Of a DNA stretch of 14,455 bases, positions 6,762 to 14,455 are shown piece by piece (within the stretch, counting starts at the first letter, position 1; each line of letters starts with the position of its first letter). The notes under the pieces are model-generated. The model worked only from the letters and a program-made list of their open reading frames with translations, was not told the DNA's origin and ran no database searches. The DNA comes from UBA6183 sp964545895 (lineage in GTDB: Bacteria; Bacteroidota; Bacteroidia; UKL13-3), in assembly GCA_964545895.1 (NCBI GenBank), contig CAZJHS010000070.1, forward strand, positions 1-14,455, read 5' to 3'. The translations under genes and the position numbers were made by a program.

Positions 6762-7110
6762 AAAGCTTATTTAATTCTCCTTGCACAATCATGGCAGCTA
6801 CCATCGGAAAAAAGAACCCTAATACTACCAACATGGTGGTTTGGTCTTTAGGTTGCTGTCCTGTTTTTTCTAAAATTTTAGGTAATCCATCTTTGGCCAC
6901 TAAGTAAAAAAAGTACAAGTTAACCGGAAAACAACATCCCGCAAAAATGGCAATAGGTTGCGAAACCACTTCGCTTTCGGCTGCTGCATTAATAACTTGT
7001 GCAGCTTTAATGTTCCAATAAATAAGGTACAAGCCACAGGTAATAATGCCAAGTACAAGCACTAAAACAGGGTCTTGTTTAAATTGAGGTAAGGTTGAGT
7101 TTGTTGTCAT
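6754..7110 (-). CDS. DUF4234-like small membrane protein
   Basis: A 118-residue membrane protein. The N-terminal helix VLVLVLGIITCGLYLIYW (15-32) has the GIxTxGLYxxYW pattern of DUF4234 proteins. Two further hydrophobic helices follow at about 49-69 and 91-110, the latter ending in GELNKLYA. Function is unknown. It is the first gene of a two-gene unit with the DUF2752 gene, with which it overlaps by 8 bases. It is divergent from sdhC, with a possible promoter at 7132-7163. A TM2-domain or CD225-like protein is the alternative family, since these share the short-helix layout. Confidence 0.75.
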   Translation of the reverse strand: MTTNSTLPQFKQDPVLVLVLGIITCGLYLIYWNIKAAQVINAAAESEVVSQPIAIFAGCCFPVNLYFFYLVAKDGLPKILEKTGQQPKDQTTMLVVLGFFFPMVAAMIVQGELNKLYA

Positions 7111-7131
7111 AAAAAGTTTGTGTTTGAATAA

Positions 7132-7163
7132 ACAATTTATTGAAAGTTAGTTAAATACCAAAA
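7132..7163 (-). promoter_or_regulatory. Possible promoter of the DUF4234-DUF2752 unit
   Basis: On the minus strand TTTTGG (7158-7163) is followed after about 18 bases by TAAATTGT (7132-7139), a seven-of-eight match to TAnnTTTG. The leader to the ATG at 7110 would be about 15-20 bases. Confidence 0.4.
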
Positions 7164-7202
7164 GGTTGTTTGTAAAAGTGTGGGTGGGGTGGTCTTAATC
7201 GG

Positions 7203-7251
7203 GTTTAAAACCTAATAAATGTCATGTATTTTAAGTAGTAGGGTTTTAAAC
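7203..7251. repeat. 10-bp inverted repeat in the divergent DUF4234/sdhC intergenic region
   Basis: GTTTAAAACC (7203-7212) and GGTTTTAAAC (7242-7251) are perfect reverse complements 29 bases apart. They lie between the two divergent promoters. They might be paired regulator half-sites or a cruciform; no role can be assigned from sequence. Confidence 0.5.
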
Positions 7252-7320
7252 AATCTAAATGGTTGTACGTTATTGTGTTATCATTCCCAATAGCACTCGT
7301 TTAGAAAAATTTTAAATAAC

Positions 7321-7335
7321 GCTAAAGCCTTTAGC
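7321..7335. promoter_or_regulatory. 15-bp palindrome abutting the sdh promoter
   Basis: GCTAAA-GCC-TTTAGC forms a perfect 6-bp inverted repeat with a 3-base centre. It ends 2 bases before the putative -33 TTTA of the sdhCAB promoter, a typical place for an activator or repressor site. The binding factor is unknown. Confidence 0.4.
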
Positions 7336-7337
7336 AG

Positions 7338-7369
7338 TTTAGGATTAATCTGTTGGAATGATAAATTTG
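7338..7369 (+). promoter_or_regulatory. sdhCAB promoter (Bacteroidota type)
   Basis: TAAATTTG (7362-7369) matches all fixed positions of the TAnnTTTG -7 box, with a TTTA at 7338-7341 about 21 bases upstream. Transcription would begin near 7375. That lies downstream of the ATG at 7358 and about 30 bases before the ATG at 7406, so it supports 7406 as the real sdhC start. Confidence 0.6.
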
Positions 7370-7405
7370 CGCTTACTTAAACTAACTAACGTACATCAAA
7401 TTATT

Positions 7406-8197
7406 ATGAATTGGTTTACCAAAATGTTCTCATCATCAATCGGGCAAAAGCTAATATTAGCGCTAACCGGTTTATTTCTTTGCACATTCTTAATTGTGCA
7501 TGCCACAGGCAATCTTCAACTGTTTAAACACGATGACGGTATGGCTTTTAATCTATACACCGTGTTTATGACAACAAATCCATTTATCAAAACAGTATCT
7601 TATTTACTGTATGCAAGCATTTTGTTCCATGCGTTTAAAGGCTTACACCTTGTTTACAAAAACCGCCAAGCACGCCCAGTGCAATACGGTATGGTAAACG
7701 GTAAAGCTAACAGCCATTGGACAAGCCGCAGCATGGGTGTATTAGGCACTATTATTTTAGTGTTTATTGTAGTACACATGAGCGATTTTTGGTATGAGTA
7801 CAAAAACGGTCATATTCCTTACAAACAATACACAGAGAATATGATTACGGGCGAAGTAACCTCTACTCCTTATGTGGATGAAGCTGGTAATCCGAAAACC
7901 ATTAACAAAAAAATGGAAGAGTATGTAGTAGGCGATAACAAAGTAATTATTGTTAAAGATTTGTACGAAGAAGTTGCCGAAGAATTTGAAAGCCCTGTAT
8001 TGGTATTGGTATACGTGTTTGCCATGTTTGCCATTGCATTCCATTTATTCCATGGTTTTAAAAGTGGTTTCCAAACATTAGGTTTAAATCACCCACGCTA
8101 CAATAAGCTTATACAGTTTATAGGCGTATGGGTATTTGCTATTATTATTCCTGCATTATTTGCAGCAATGCCATTGTATTTTTTATTAACTAAGTAA
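7406..8197 (+). CDS. sdhC: Succinate dehydrogenase cytochrome b subunit (b558 family)
   Basis: The membrane anchor of succinate:quinone oxidoreductase, carrying haem b and the quinone site. From the ATG at 7406 it has 263 residues and about five membrane helices (roughly 14-34, 61-84, 108-128, 195-217, 234-260). Candidate haem-ligand histidines are H32 (LIVHATGN), H75/H81 (FHAFKGLHLVY), H124 (VVHMSDFW) and H213/H216 (FHLFHGFKSGFQTLG). These are typical of the single-subunit di-haem type B enzymes, so no sdhD is expected. An ATG at 7358 would add 16 unlike residues and is upstream of the predicted transcription start, so it is rejected. A hydrophilic insert of about 65 residues between helices three and four (about 130-195) is longer than in classic family members. 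sdhA follows after 21 bases. Confidence 0.95.
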   Translation: MNWFTKMFSSSIGQKLILALTGLFLCTFLIVHATGNLQLFKHDDGMAFNLYTVFMTTNPFIKTVSYLLYASILFHAFKGLHLVYKNRQARPVQYGMVNGKANSHWTSRSMGVLGTIILVFIVVHMSDFWYEYKNGHIPYKQYTENMITGEVTSTPYVDEAGNPKTINKKMEEYVVGDNKVIIVKDLYEEVAEEFESPVLVLVYVFAMFAIAFHLFHGFKSGFQTLGLNHPRYNKLIQFIGVWVFAIIIPALFAAMPLYFLLTK

Positions 8198-8218
8198 TTA
8201 ATTTCCATCTTCACGCAT

Positions 8219-10228
8219 ATGACATCAACAAAATTAGATGCAAAAATTCCTGATGGGACATTGGAGCAAAAATGGGAGAAATATCGCTCAACCGTTCCAT
8301 TGGTAAACCCAGCCAATAAGCGCAGCTTAGAGGTAATTATAGTAGGTTCTGGTTTAGCAGGCGCTTCGGCAGCTGCTTCATTAGCCGAGTTGGGTTACAA
8401 GGTAAAAGTTTTCTGTTTTCAAGATTCTGCTCGTAGAGCACACAGTATTGCCGCACAAGGCGGTATTAACGCAGCTAAAAATTATCAAAACGATGGTGAT
8501 AGTACCTATCGTTTATTTTATGATACGATTAAAGGTGGCGATTACCGTGCACGCGAAGCAAACGTATATCGCTTAGCTTCGGTAAGTGCAAACATTATCG
8601 ACCAATGTGTTGCGCAAGGTGTTCCTTTTGCACGCGAGTACGGAGGAATGTTAGATAACCGCTCGTTTGGTGGTACACAAGTAAAACGTACGTTTTATGC
8701 TGCTGGTCAAACTGGTCAACAATTATTATTAGGTGCTTATAGCGCATTACAACGCCAAGTTGGTTTAGGTGCTGTTGAAATGTTTACTCGCCACGAAATG
8801 TTGGATATAGTAAATATTGATGGCAAATGCCGTGGTATTATTGCTCGCGATTTAGTAAGCGGTAAATTAGAGCGTCATTTCGGTCATGCAGTATTATTAT
8901 GTACTGGTGGATACGGTAACGTATTTTACTTAAGTACAAATGCCATGGGTAGTAACGTTACCGCAGCTTGGAAAGCTCACAAAAAAGGTGCATTCTTTGG
9001 TAACCCTTGCTTCACACAAATTCACCCAACTTGTATTCCTGTTTCTGGCGATCATCAATCAAAATTAACCTTGATGAGTGAATCGTTACGTAACGATGGA
9101 CGTATTTGGGTACCTAAACGCAAAGAAGATGCTGAAGCAATACGTGCAGGTAAATTAAATCCTAACGATTTAAAAGAAGAAGATAGAGATTACTACTTAG
9201 AAAGACGCTACCCTGCGTTTGGTAACTTAGTACCTCGTGATGTGGCTTCACGCGCGGCAAAAGAGCGTTGCGATGCAGGTTTTGGTGTAAACCAAACTGG
9301 CGAAGCTGTTTATCTTGATTTTGCTTTCAACACCAAATATAAATACGGTAAAAAAGAAGCTACTAAAAAAGGTATTCACAACCCAACCGAACAACAGTTA
9401 ACTGATTTAGGTCGCGAGGTAGTGAAAGAACAATACGGTAACTTGTTTGATATGTACCAACAAATTACTGGTGTTAACCCTTACGAAAACCCAATGATGA
9501 TTTACCCTGCGGTACATTATACCATGGGTGGTTTATGGGTTGATTATAACTTAATGACAACCGTTCCTGGTTTATATGCATTGGGTGAAGCAAACTTCTC
9601 TGACCACGGTGCTAACCGTTTAGGAGCATCTGCATTAATGCAAGGTTTGGCCGATGGTTACTTCGTTATTCCTTACACTATTGGTAATTACTTAAGTAAA
9701 GAAATTAGTGTAAAACCAATGGATACAAATCACGAAGCATTTGTAGCTGCCGAAAACGAAACTAAATCTCGTTTAGAAAAGTTAATGAACATAAAAGGAA
9801 CTAAGTCGGTGGATCATTTCCACAAACGCTTAGGTAAAATTATGTGGGATAAATGCGGTATGGCTCGTAATGCAGCAGGTTTAACTGAGGCTATTGCAGA
9901 AATACAAGCACTACGTGCAGAGTTTTGGAAAGATGTACGCGTACCAGGCGAAATGAACGAGTTTAATCCTGAATTGGAAAAAGCTGGCCGTGTTGCTGAT
10001 TTCTTAGAACTTGGCGAGTTAATGTGTAAAGATGCTTTAAACCGTAACGAAAGTTGTGGTGGACACTTCCGTGAAGAGTATCAAACTGAAGAAGGCGAGG
10101 CTTTACGTGACGATCAAAACTTTAACTATGTAGCCGCTTGGGAGCAATTAACTAATGGCGACTGGGAGTTACATAAAGAAGTGTTGAACTATGAAAATAT
10201 TAAAATAGCACAACGTAGTTATAAATAG
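8219..10228 (+). CDS. sdhA: Succinate dehydrogenase/fumarate reductase flavoprotein subunit
   Basis: The catalytic subunit that oxidises succinate to fumarate, coupling the TCA cycle to the menaquinone pool at the inner face of the membrane. It has 669 residues. The FAD-binding GSGLAGASAA is at 43-52. AHSIAAQGGINA (74-85) carries the covalent FAD histidine, H75. Substrate and active-site elements follow: HPTCIP (269-274), PRDVASRA (339-346) with the proton-shuttling R340, H433 in YPAVHYTMGG, and ANRLGASALMQG (465-476) with R467. It is the middle gene of sdhCAB; codon use is dominated by TTA, GGT and CGT, like sdhB. The enzyme could also run as a fumarate reductase. Nothing in the sequence separates the two, though the complete operon beside housekeeping genes fits succinate oxidation. 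Confidence 0.98.
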   Translation: MTSTKLDAKIPDGTLEQKWEKYRSTVPLVNPANKRSLEVIIVGSGLAGASAAASLAELGYKVKVFCFQDSARRAHSIAAQGGINAAKNYQNDGDSTYRLFYDTIKGGDYRAREANVYRLASVSANIIDQCVAQGVPFAREYGGMLDNRSFGGTQVKRTFYAAGQTGQQLLLGAYSALQRQVGLGAVEMFTRHEMLDIVNIDGKCRGIIARDLVSGKLERHFGHAVLLCTGGYGNVFYLSTNAMGSNVTAAWKAHKKGAFFGNPCFTQIHPTCIPVSGDHQSKLTLMSESLRNDGRIWVPKRKEDAEAIRAGKLNPNDLKEEDRDYYLERRYPAFGNLVPRDVASRAAKERCDAGFGVNQTGEAVYLDFAFNTKYKYGKKEATKKGIHNPTEQQLTDLGREVVKEQYGNLFDMYQQITGVNPYENPMMIYPAVHYTMGGLWVDYNLMTTVPGLYALGEANFSDHGANRLGASALMQGLADGYFVIPYTIGNYLSKEISVKPMDTNHEAFVAAENETKSRLEKLMNIKGTKSVDHFHKRLGKIMWDKCGMARNAAGLTEAIAEIQALRAEFWKDVRVPGEMNEFNPELEKAGRVADFLELGELMCKDALNRNESCGGHFREEYQTEEGEALRDDQNFNYVAAWEQLTNGDWELHKEVLNYENIKIAQRSYK

Positions 10229-10294
10229 GTAATAGGCTAAATTAATCAACGCATTAGTTTACCCTAATTAACACAAGTAATAAATAACAGAACA

Positions 10295-11059
10295 ATGAGC
10301 GGAAATATGAACATCACACTTAAAGTGTGGAGACAAAAAAATAAAGACGATCGTGGTCGTTTTGAAACCTATCCGGTTCAAGGCGTTTCACCTGATATGA
10401 GTTTTTTAGAAATGTTCGATGTATTAAACGAACGTTTAATTAACGAAGGTAAAGACCCTGTTGCATTTGATCACGATTGCCGCGAAGGTATTTGTGGTAT
10501 GTGCAGTATGTTTATCAATGGCCGTCCGCATGGTCCGTTGCAAGGTGTAACAACTTGCCAATTGCACATGCGTTCGTTCAAAAACAACGATACAATTGTG
10601 GTTGAACCTTGGCGTGCAAAAGCATTCCCGGTATTAAAAGATTTAGCAGTAGATAGAGGTGCGTTTGATCGCGTAATGTCGGCTGGTGGATTTATATCTA
10701 TTAACACAGGTAATGCGCAAGATGCTAACGCAACACCAATTGGTAAAGATGATGCAGATTTAGCTTTTGCTGCTGCAACATGTATTGGTTGTGGAGCTTG
10801 TGTAGCTGCTTGTAAAAATGCTTCAGCTATGTTATTCGTATCGGCTAAAGTATCGCAGTTTGCATTGTTACCACAAGGCCAACCTGAGCGCCAACAACGT
10901 GTATTAAACATGGTTGCCCAAATGGATGCTGAAGGCTTTGGTTCTTGTACCAACACAGGAGCTTGCGAGGCAGAATGCCCTAAAGGTATTTCGTTAAGCA
11001 ACATTGCTCGTATGAACAGAGATTTTATTGGTGCACAATTAGGCTCAACCCGAGTATAA
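10295..11059 (+). CDS. sdhB: Succinate dehydrogenase iron-sulfur subunit
   Basis: The electron-transfer subunit linking the flavoprotein to the cytochrome b. It has 254 residues and all expected cysteines. The [2Fe-2S] cluster uses C62, C67, C70 and C88 (CREGICGMC then TTCQLHM). The [4Fe-4S] cluster uses C163, C166, C169 (CIGCGAC) with C228. The [3Fe-4S] cluster uses C173, C218 and C224. The 218-224-228 spacing is identical to that of the E. coli enzyme. It lies 66 bases after sdhA with no terminator between, and an intrinsic terminator follows at 11082. The ATG at 10295 is chosen; an internal Met at residue 5 (MNITLK) is the only close alternative and would remove four residues. Confidence 0.98.
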   Translation: MSGNMNITLKVWRQKNKDDRGRFETYPVQGVSPDMSFLEMFDVLNERLINEGKDPVAFDHDCREGICGMCSMFINGRPHGPLQGVTTCQLHMRSFKNNDTIVVEPWRAKAFPVLKDLAVDRGAFDRVMSAGGFISINTGNAQDANATPIGKDDADLAFAAATCIGCGACVAACKNASAMLFVSAKVSQFALLPQGQPERQQRVLNMVAQMDAEGFGSCTNTGACEAECPKGISLSNIARMNRDFIGAQLGSTRV

Positions 11060-11081
11060 TTTTAGCGTACAATACATTTAT

Positions 11082-11119
11082 AAAAATCCCGTTAACTTTT
11101 TAGTTGGCGGGATTTTTTT
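11082..11119 (+). terminator. Intrinsic terminator of sdhCAB
   Basis: The arms 11082-11096 and 11103-11117 form a 15-bp stem (AAAAATCCCGTTAAC with GTTGGCGGGATTTTT, two G-T wobbles) with a 6-base loop. A run of seven T (11113-11119) follows. It begins 22 bases after the sdhB stop codon. Confidence 0.92.
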
Positions 11120-11143
11120 ATGCAACCTTGTATTGTTTTTTTA

Positions 11144-11151
11144 TATCTTTA
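11144..11151 (+). promoter_or_regulatory. Possible -7 box for the T9SS cargo gene
   Basis: TATCTTTA matches seven of eight positions of TAnnTTTG and lies 12 bases before the ATG at 11164. This would leave a very short leader, and no good -33 element is seen. It is the best candidate between the sdh terminator and this gene. Confidence 0.35.
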
Positions 11152-11163
11152 CCACACTAACAC

Positions 11164-13848
11164 ATGGTAAAATATAACCTGTTTTCTGCGCTTAGTAAGT
11201 ACACACTTTTAGTGATGTTTTTGCTGTTAAGTTCTTTTGCGTTTGCAACGCATTACCGCGCAGGCGAAATCTTATATGAGCAAATTACCGAACGTAGATA
11301 TCGTATTACCGTACTTACTTACACAGATCCAACATCGGCAGCCGATCCATCAACAACAGAAGTAGAGGTTTCATATGGTGATGGTAAGAAGGAACGTGTT
11401 GGCCGTTCGGGGCGTACGTTTTTATCGGCCAAGGTGGTTCAAAATAGTTATGTAACTACGCACGAGTACGCTATTGATGGTATTTATATCATCAGCATCA
11501 GAGATCAAAATAGGGTAAATGGTATTTTAAATATTAATTTAGGTAATACCGAGTTTATTGCCTTCTATGTGGAGTCGGTAATTAAAATAAACAACTCACT
11601 TGGTCCTAATCGTTCGCCAATTTTAACCAAACCACCAATTGATAATGGCTGCGTTTTTCAAGTATATTACCATAATCCATCAGCCTACGACCCCGATGGT
11701 GATAGCTTAACTTTTGAACTTATTCCACCTAAAGAAAATGTGGGTAGCGAGGTGCCCAATTATGAAGATCCACGTGCATCAAACAACTATTTTAAAATTG
11801 ATTTTAACACGGGACAATTGAAATGGGATGCCTCCATGAATGTTGGGATTTACAATATTGCTATTTTAATCAAAGAATTTCGTAACAAAGTATTTGTAGG
11901 CAGTGTTGTACGCGATATGCAAATTACCATTGAGCAATGTGTAAACAGACCTCCTTTGGTAAATGATATTGCAAACGGCTGTGTAGTTGTGGGCGATACT
12001 TTAACACGTATTGTTACTGCTGCAGATCCTGATTTTTCGCAACGTGTAATGCTGCTTGGCTATGGTGGTTCTTTTGTAGTTGATAGAAAAGCTACTTACT
12101 CACCAAATCCAGCATCGGGTATCGGTACAGTAAGTACCCAATTTAAATGGACGCCATCATGCAATCAAATACGTAAAAGCCCTTGGCAAATTATTTTTGA
12201 AGCCAAAGATGATGCTGTTTCGCAATCTGCGGTAAGTCAAAATTCGTTTTTTGTAAATGTACTTGGCCCTGCATTACAAAACTTTAAAACCAAACAAATT
12301 GATAATGGCTTTTTACTAACTTGGAACCGCGATACCTGCTTATTAGCCAGTAAATACAAAGTATATAGGCGTATTGATAGCAGTCATTGGAATCCTGCAG
12401 CATGTGTAACAGGTGTGCCTGCTTCAACAGGCTTTGTTTTAATTGCATCCATCAATACATTAAACAATGCTAATGCAAACCAATATTACGATAATAACCA
12501 AGGTCGTGGATTATCGCCTTTGGTAACTTATTGCTATAGGGTGGTGGCTGATTATCCGCCACGTAGTGCTTCTGGTGAGGTAATTTATGGTGAGGTTTCA
12601 GAAAGTGTGGCCTCTAAAGAAATTTGCGACAACATGTTGGTGATTAATCCTGCAATTACTAAAGTAAGTGTTACCGAAACATCAACCACAACTGGCCGCA
12701 TTGATATGGCATATATCAAACCATTGCAATTAGATACGGTAGATTATTTGCCGCCCTATAAATTGGTAGTAAAACGCGCCATCACTGGGCAATCAACCCA
12801 CACAACTTTGGCTACTTACAACTTTGTAAATTTTGCCAATGTTACCGGTGCTTCAGTTACAGATAGTTTATTAAACACCGAGAATAATCAATACACTTAT
12901 GTGGTTGATTTTTATGCTATGCTTAATGATACCCAACGTTTGGTAGGAATTAGCTCAAGTGCAACCTCTTTGCGTAATACAATTTACAGCACCGATCGTA
13001 CCAATATTATTAGTTGGAAAGCCGATGTGCCTTGGGTTAACGATACATTTGTGGTGTACAAAAAAAATCTTCAAAATACGTTTGATAGCATTGCTTATAC
13101 CACCAACACCAGTTTTACCGATACCGGTTTAACTAACAATTACAACTATTGTTATTTGGTTCAATCGCGTGGCTTTTACGAGATAGTGCCAAATACTTAC
13201 CGCACCAATAATTTTTCGCAAATAATATGCGGAACTCCAATTGATACTGTTAGGCCTTGCGCTCCTGCGTTGGCCATATTGCCACCATGCAACATTAAAT
13301 CGGAGTACAGAAATAAATTGAGTTGGGTACCTAACACTGTTTGTGCCCCCGATGTGGTTAAGTATAAAGTGTATTTTAAAGAGCAAAAAGAAGAGCCTTA
13401 CACTTTATTGGCCGAGTTACCCAATACACAGTTGGTTTATTTTGATGCGCGTGAAGAACTTAAACTATCTATTGCGGGTTGCTATTTTGTAGCAGGTGTT
13501 GATACTGCCGGAAACGAAAGTTTTGCAACCAACGAAATTTGCATTGATAATTGTCCGTATTACGAAATACCAAACGTGTTTACACCAAACCAAGATGGAA
13601 GCAACGATATATTATTGCCGTTTGATTACAGGTTTGTAAATGGTATTGATATGATAATATTTAACCGTTGGGGTATGGATGTATATAAGACTACCGATAT
13701 TGATATTAAATGGAATGGTAAAGATTTATCAACCCAAAATGATTTGCCCGAGGGAGTTTACTTTTATATTTGTAAGGTGCAAGAGCGCTATTTAGATGGC
13801 ATAAGAACCCGCACCTTAAAAGGAACCATACAACTAATTAGAAAATAA
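11164..13848 (+). CDS. Secreted multidomain protein with type B T9SS (CHU_C) sorting domain
   Basis: An 894-residue extracellular or cell-surface protein of unknown function. A signal peptide covers 1-28 (hydrophobic core 14-26, cleavage likely after SSFAFA), followed by a HYRAGEI-type N-terminus common in gliding-motility-associated proteins. Residues 30-365 contain two cadherin/PKD-like segments, seen as SAYDPDGDSLTF (173-184) and AADPDFSQ (286-293). Residues about 366-795 are FN3-like repeats, seen as TWNRD...YKVYRR and LSWVPN...YKVYFK. The last 93 residues (802-894) form the type B sorting domain, with IPNVFTPNQDGSND, IIFNRWGMDVY, WNGKD and GVYFYI. That domain directs export through the Por/type IX system. 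Inferred role: adhesion or surface scaffold; no catalytic motif was seen. It follows the sdh terminator, so it is a separate unit, and ribE starts 2 bases after its stop. Confidence 0.92.
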   Translation: MVKYNLFSALSKYTLLVMFLLLSSFAFATHYRAGEILYEQITERRYRITVLTYTDPTSAADPSTTEVEVSYGDGKKERVGRSGRTFLSAKVVQNSYVTTHEYAIDGIYIISIRDQNRVNGILNINLGNTEFIAFYVESVIKINNSLGPNRSPILTKPPIDNGCVFQVYYHNPSAYDPDGDSLTFELIPPKENVGSEVPNYEDPRASNNYFKIDFNTGQLKWDASMNVGIYNIAILIKEFRNKVFVGSVVRDMQITIEQCVNRPPLVNDIANGCVVVGDTLTRIVTAADPDFSQRVMLLGYGGSFVVDRKATYSPNPASGIGTVSTQFKWTPSCNQIRKSPWQIIFEAKDDAVSQSAVSQNSFFVNVLGPALQNFKTKQIDNGFLLTWNRDTCLLASKYKVYRRIDSSHWNPAACVTGVPASTGFVLIASINTLNNANANQYYDNNQGRGLSPLVTYCYRVVADYPPRSASGEVIYGEVSESVASKEICDNMLVINPAITKVSVTETSTTTGRIDMAYIKPLQLDTVDYLPPYKLVVKRAITGQSTHTTLATYNFVNFANVTGASVTDSLLNTENNQYTYVVDFYAMLNDTQRLVGISSSATSLRNTIYSTDRTNIISWKADVPWVNDTFVVYKKNLQNTFDSIAYTTNTSFTDTGLTNNYNYCYLVQSRGFYEIVPNTYRTNNFSQIICGTPIDTVRPCAPALAILPPCNIKSEYRNKLSWVPNTVCAPDVVKYKVYFKEQKEEPYTLLAELPNTQLVYFDAREELKLSIAGCYFVAGVDTAGNESFATNEICIDNCPYYEIPNVFTPNQDGSNDILLPFDYRFVNGIDMIIFNRWGMDVYKTTDIDIKWNGKDLSTQNDLPEGVYFYICKVQERYLDGIRTRTLKGTIQLIRK

Positions 13849-13850
13849 AC

Positions 13851-14438
13851 GTGTTTACAGGAATTATAGAACAACTGGGTACCATTACTCAAATTACTAG
13901 CGAAGGAACCAACAAGCATTTTACCGTGCAAGCTCCATTTACTGCCGAGTTAAAAATAGATCAAAGTGTGGCACACAACGGTGTGTGTTTAACCGTAGTA
14001 AATATTACAGGAAATCAATACACAGTAACAGCAATTGATGAAACGTTACAAAAAACCAACTTAAACAATTTGTTGGTAGGTGATGTGGTAAACCTAGAGC
14101 GTTGTATGCCTGCAAATGGTAGGTTTGATGGACATATTGTGCAAGGACATGTTGATGGAACAGCCACCTGTTTATCAGTAACAGATGAACAAGGAAGTTG
14201 GGTGTTTACTTTTAAATTGGCCCAACCCGATAATGCACGTTATATTGTAAACAAAGGTTCTATTTGTATTAACGGTATAAGTTTAACCGTAGTAAATTGT
14301 GTTGATGATACCTTTTCGGTAGCCATTATTCCTTACACTTTTGAACACACTAATTTACACACCGTAAAACCTGCAACTACAGTAAATATTGAGTACGATA
14401 TTGTAGGCAAGTACATTGCTAAAATGATGGGGAAGTAG
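13851..14438 (+). CDS. ribE: Riboflavin synthase, alpha subunit
   Basis: Joins two molecules of 6,7-dimethyl-8-ribityllumazine to give riboflavin plus the pyrimidine precursor; cytosolic, homotrimeric. It has 195 residues in two homologous lumazine-binding barrels. Barrel one starts MFTGIIEQLG (1-10) and contains NGVCLTV (43-49). Barrel two contains FDGHIVQGHVDG (92-103) and NGISLTVV (141-148). Both family signatures are intact and the length is typical. The start is GTG, fixed by the family's invariant MFTG opening and lying 2 bases after the stop of the T9SS cargo gene. No FMN riboswitch or separate promoter fits in that gap, so expression probably depends on read-through or an internal promoter. 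Other riboflavin genes are not in the window. The symbol follows common usage; ribC is also used. Confidence 0.97.
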   Translation: MFTGIIEQLGTITQITSEGTNKHFTVQAPFTAELKIDQSVAHNGVCLTVVNITGNQYTVTAIDETLQKTNLNNLLVGDVVNLERCMPANGRFDGHIVQGHVDGTATCLSVTDEQGSWVFTFKLAQPDNARYIVNKGSICINGISLTVVNCVDDTFSVAIIPYTFEHTNLHTVKPATTVNIEYDIVGKYIAKMMGK

Positions 14439-14455
14439 GGGTGTTGAGGTTAATT

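Noticed and set aside
7358..7405. Upstream ATG giving sdhC 16 more residues
   Set aside because: The added residues do not resemble the family N-terminus, and a perfect -7 promoter box (7362-7369) lies inside them.
10471..11004. 177-codon open frame antisense to sdhB
   Set aside because: It lies wholly opposite conserved sdhB codons and shows no protein features; a shadow of codon bias.
13848..13851. FMN riboswitch for ribE
   Set aside because: Only two bases separate ribE from the preceding coding sequence, so there is no leader in which an aptamer could lie.

Overview
The window looks like a chromosomal segment from a low-GC member of the Bacteroidota. Three things point there: a large secreted protein ending in a type B type IX secretion (CHU_C / gliding-motility-associated) sorting domain, several promoter-like TAnnTTTG boxes of the Bacteroidota type, and a three-gene sdhCAB operon with a single five-helix cytochrome b subunit. 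No rRNA, tRNA, CRISPR array or insertion sequence was recognised, and no gene-free stretch exceeds 300 bases.

Layout. (1) 3-2306 (+): mutS2, whose first ~25 codons lie before the window. (2) 2307-4517: an AT-rich cassette on the minus strand, read from 4255 to 2387. It holds a stand-alone reverse transcriptase of the UG/Abi (DRT-like) kind, followed by a small two-helix membrane protein with a PH-like tail. In hand-counted 60-base samples the reverse transcriptase is about 32% GC, against about 40-45% for its neighbours. (3) 4518-6180 (-): a hipB-hipA toxin-antitoxin operon with its own promoter and a palindrome-rich upstream region. (4) 6321-7110 (-): two overlapping small membrane-protein genes (DUF4234 then DUF2752). 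(5) 7406-11059 (+): sdhC-sdhA-sdhB, encoding succinate:menaquinone oxidoreductase, closed by a strong intrinsic terminator. (6) 11164-14438 (+): an 894-residue T9SS cargo protein, followed after 2 bases by riboflavin synthase (ribE), which starts with GTG.

How it fits together. Housekeeping genes (mutS2, sdhCAB, ribE) flank a short accessory stretch (about 2.3-6.3 kb) with two unrelated stress or defence-type modules. The hipBA pair is a known type of growth-arrest module. The reverse transcriptase plus membrane protein has the organisation of an RT-based anti-phage system: an RT with non-canonical motif B, a membrane partner, and a structured leader that could be a noncoding RNA. It is the best candidate for an undescribed system here. 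Its function is inferred from family resemblance and layout, not demonstrated.
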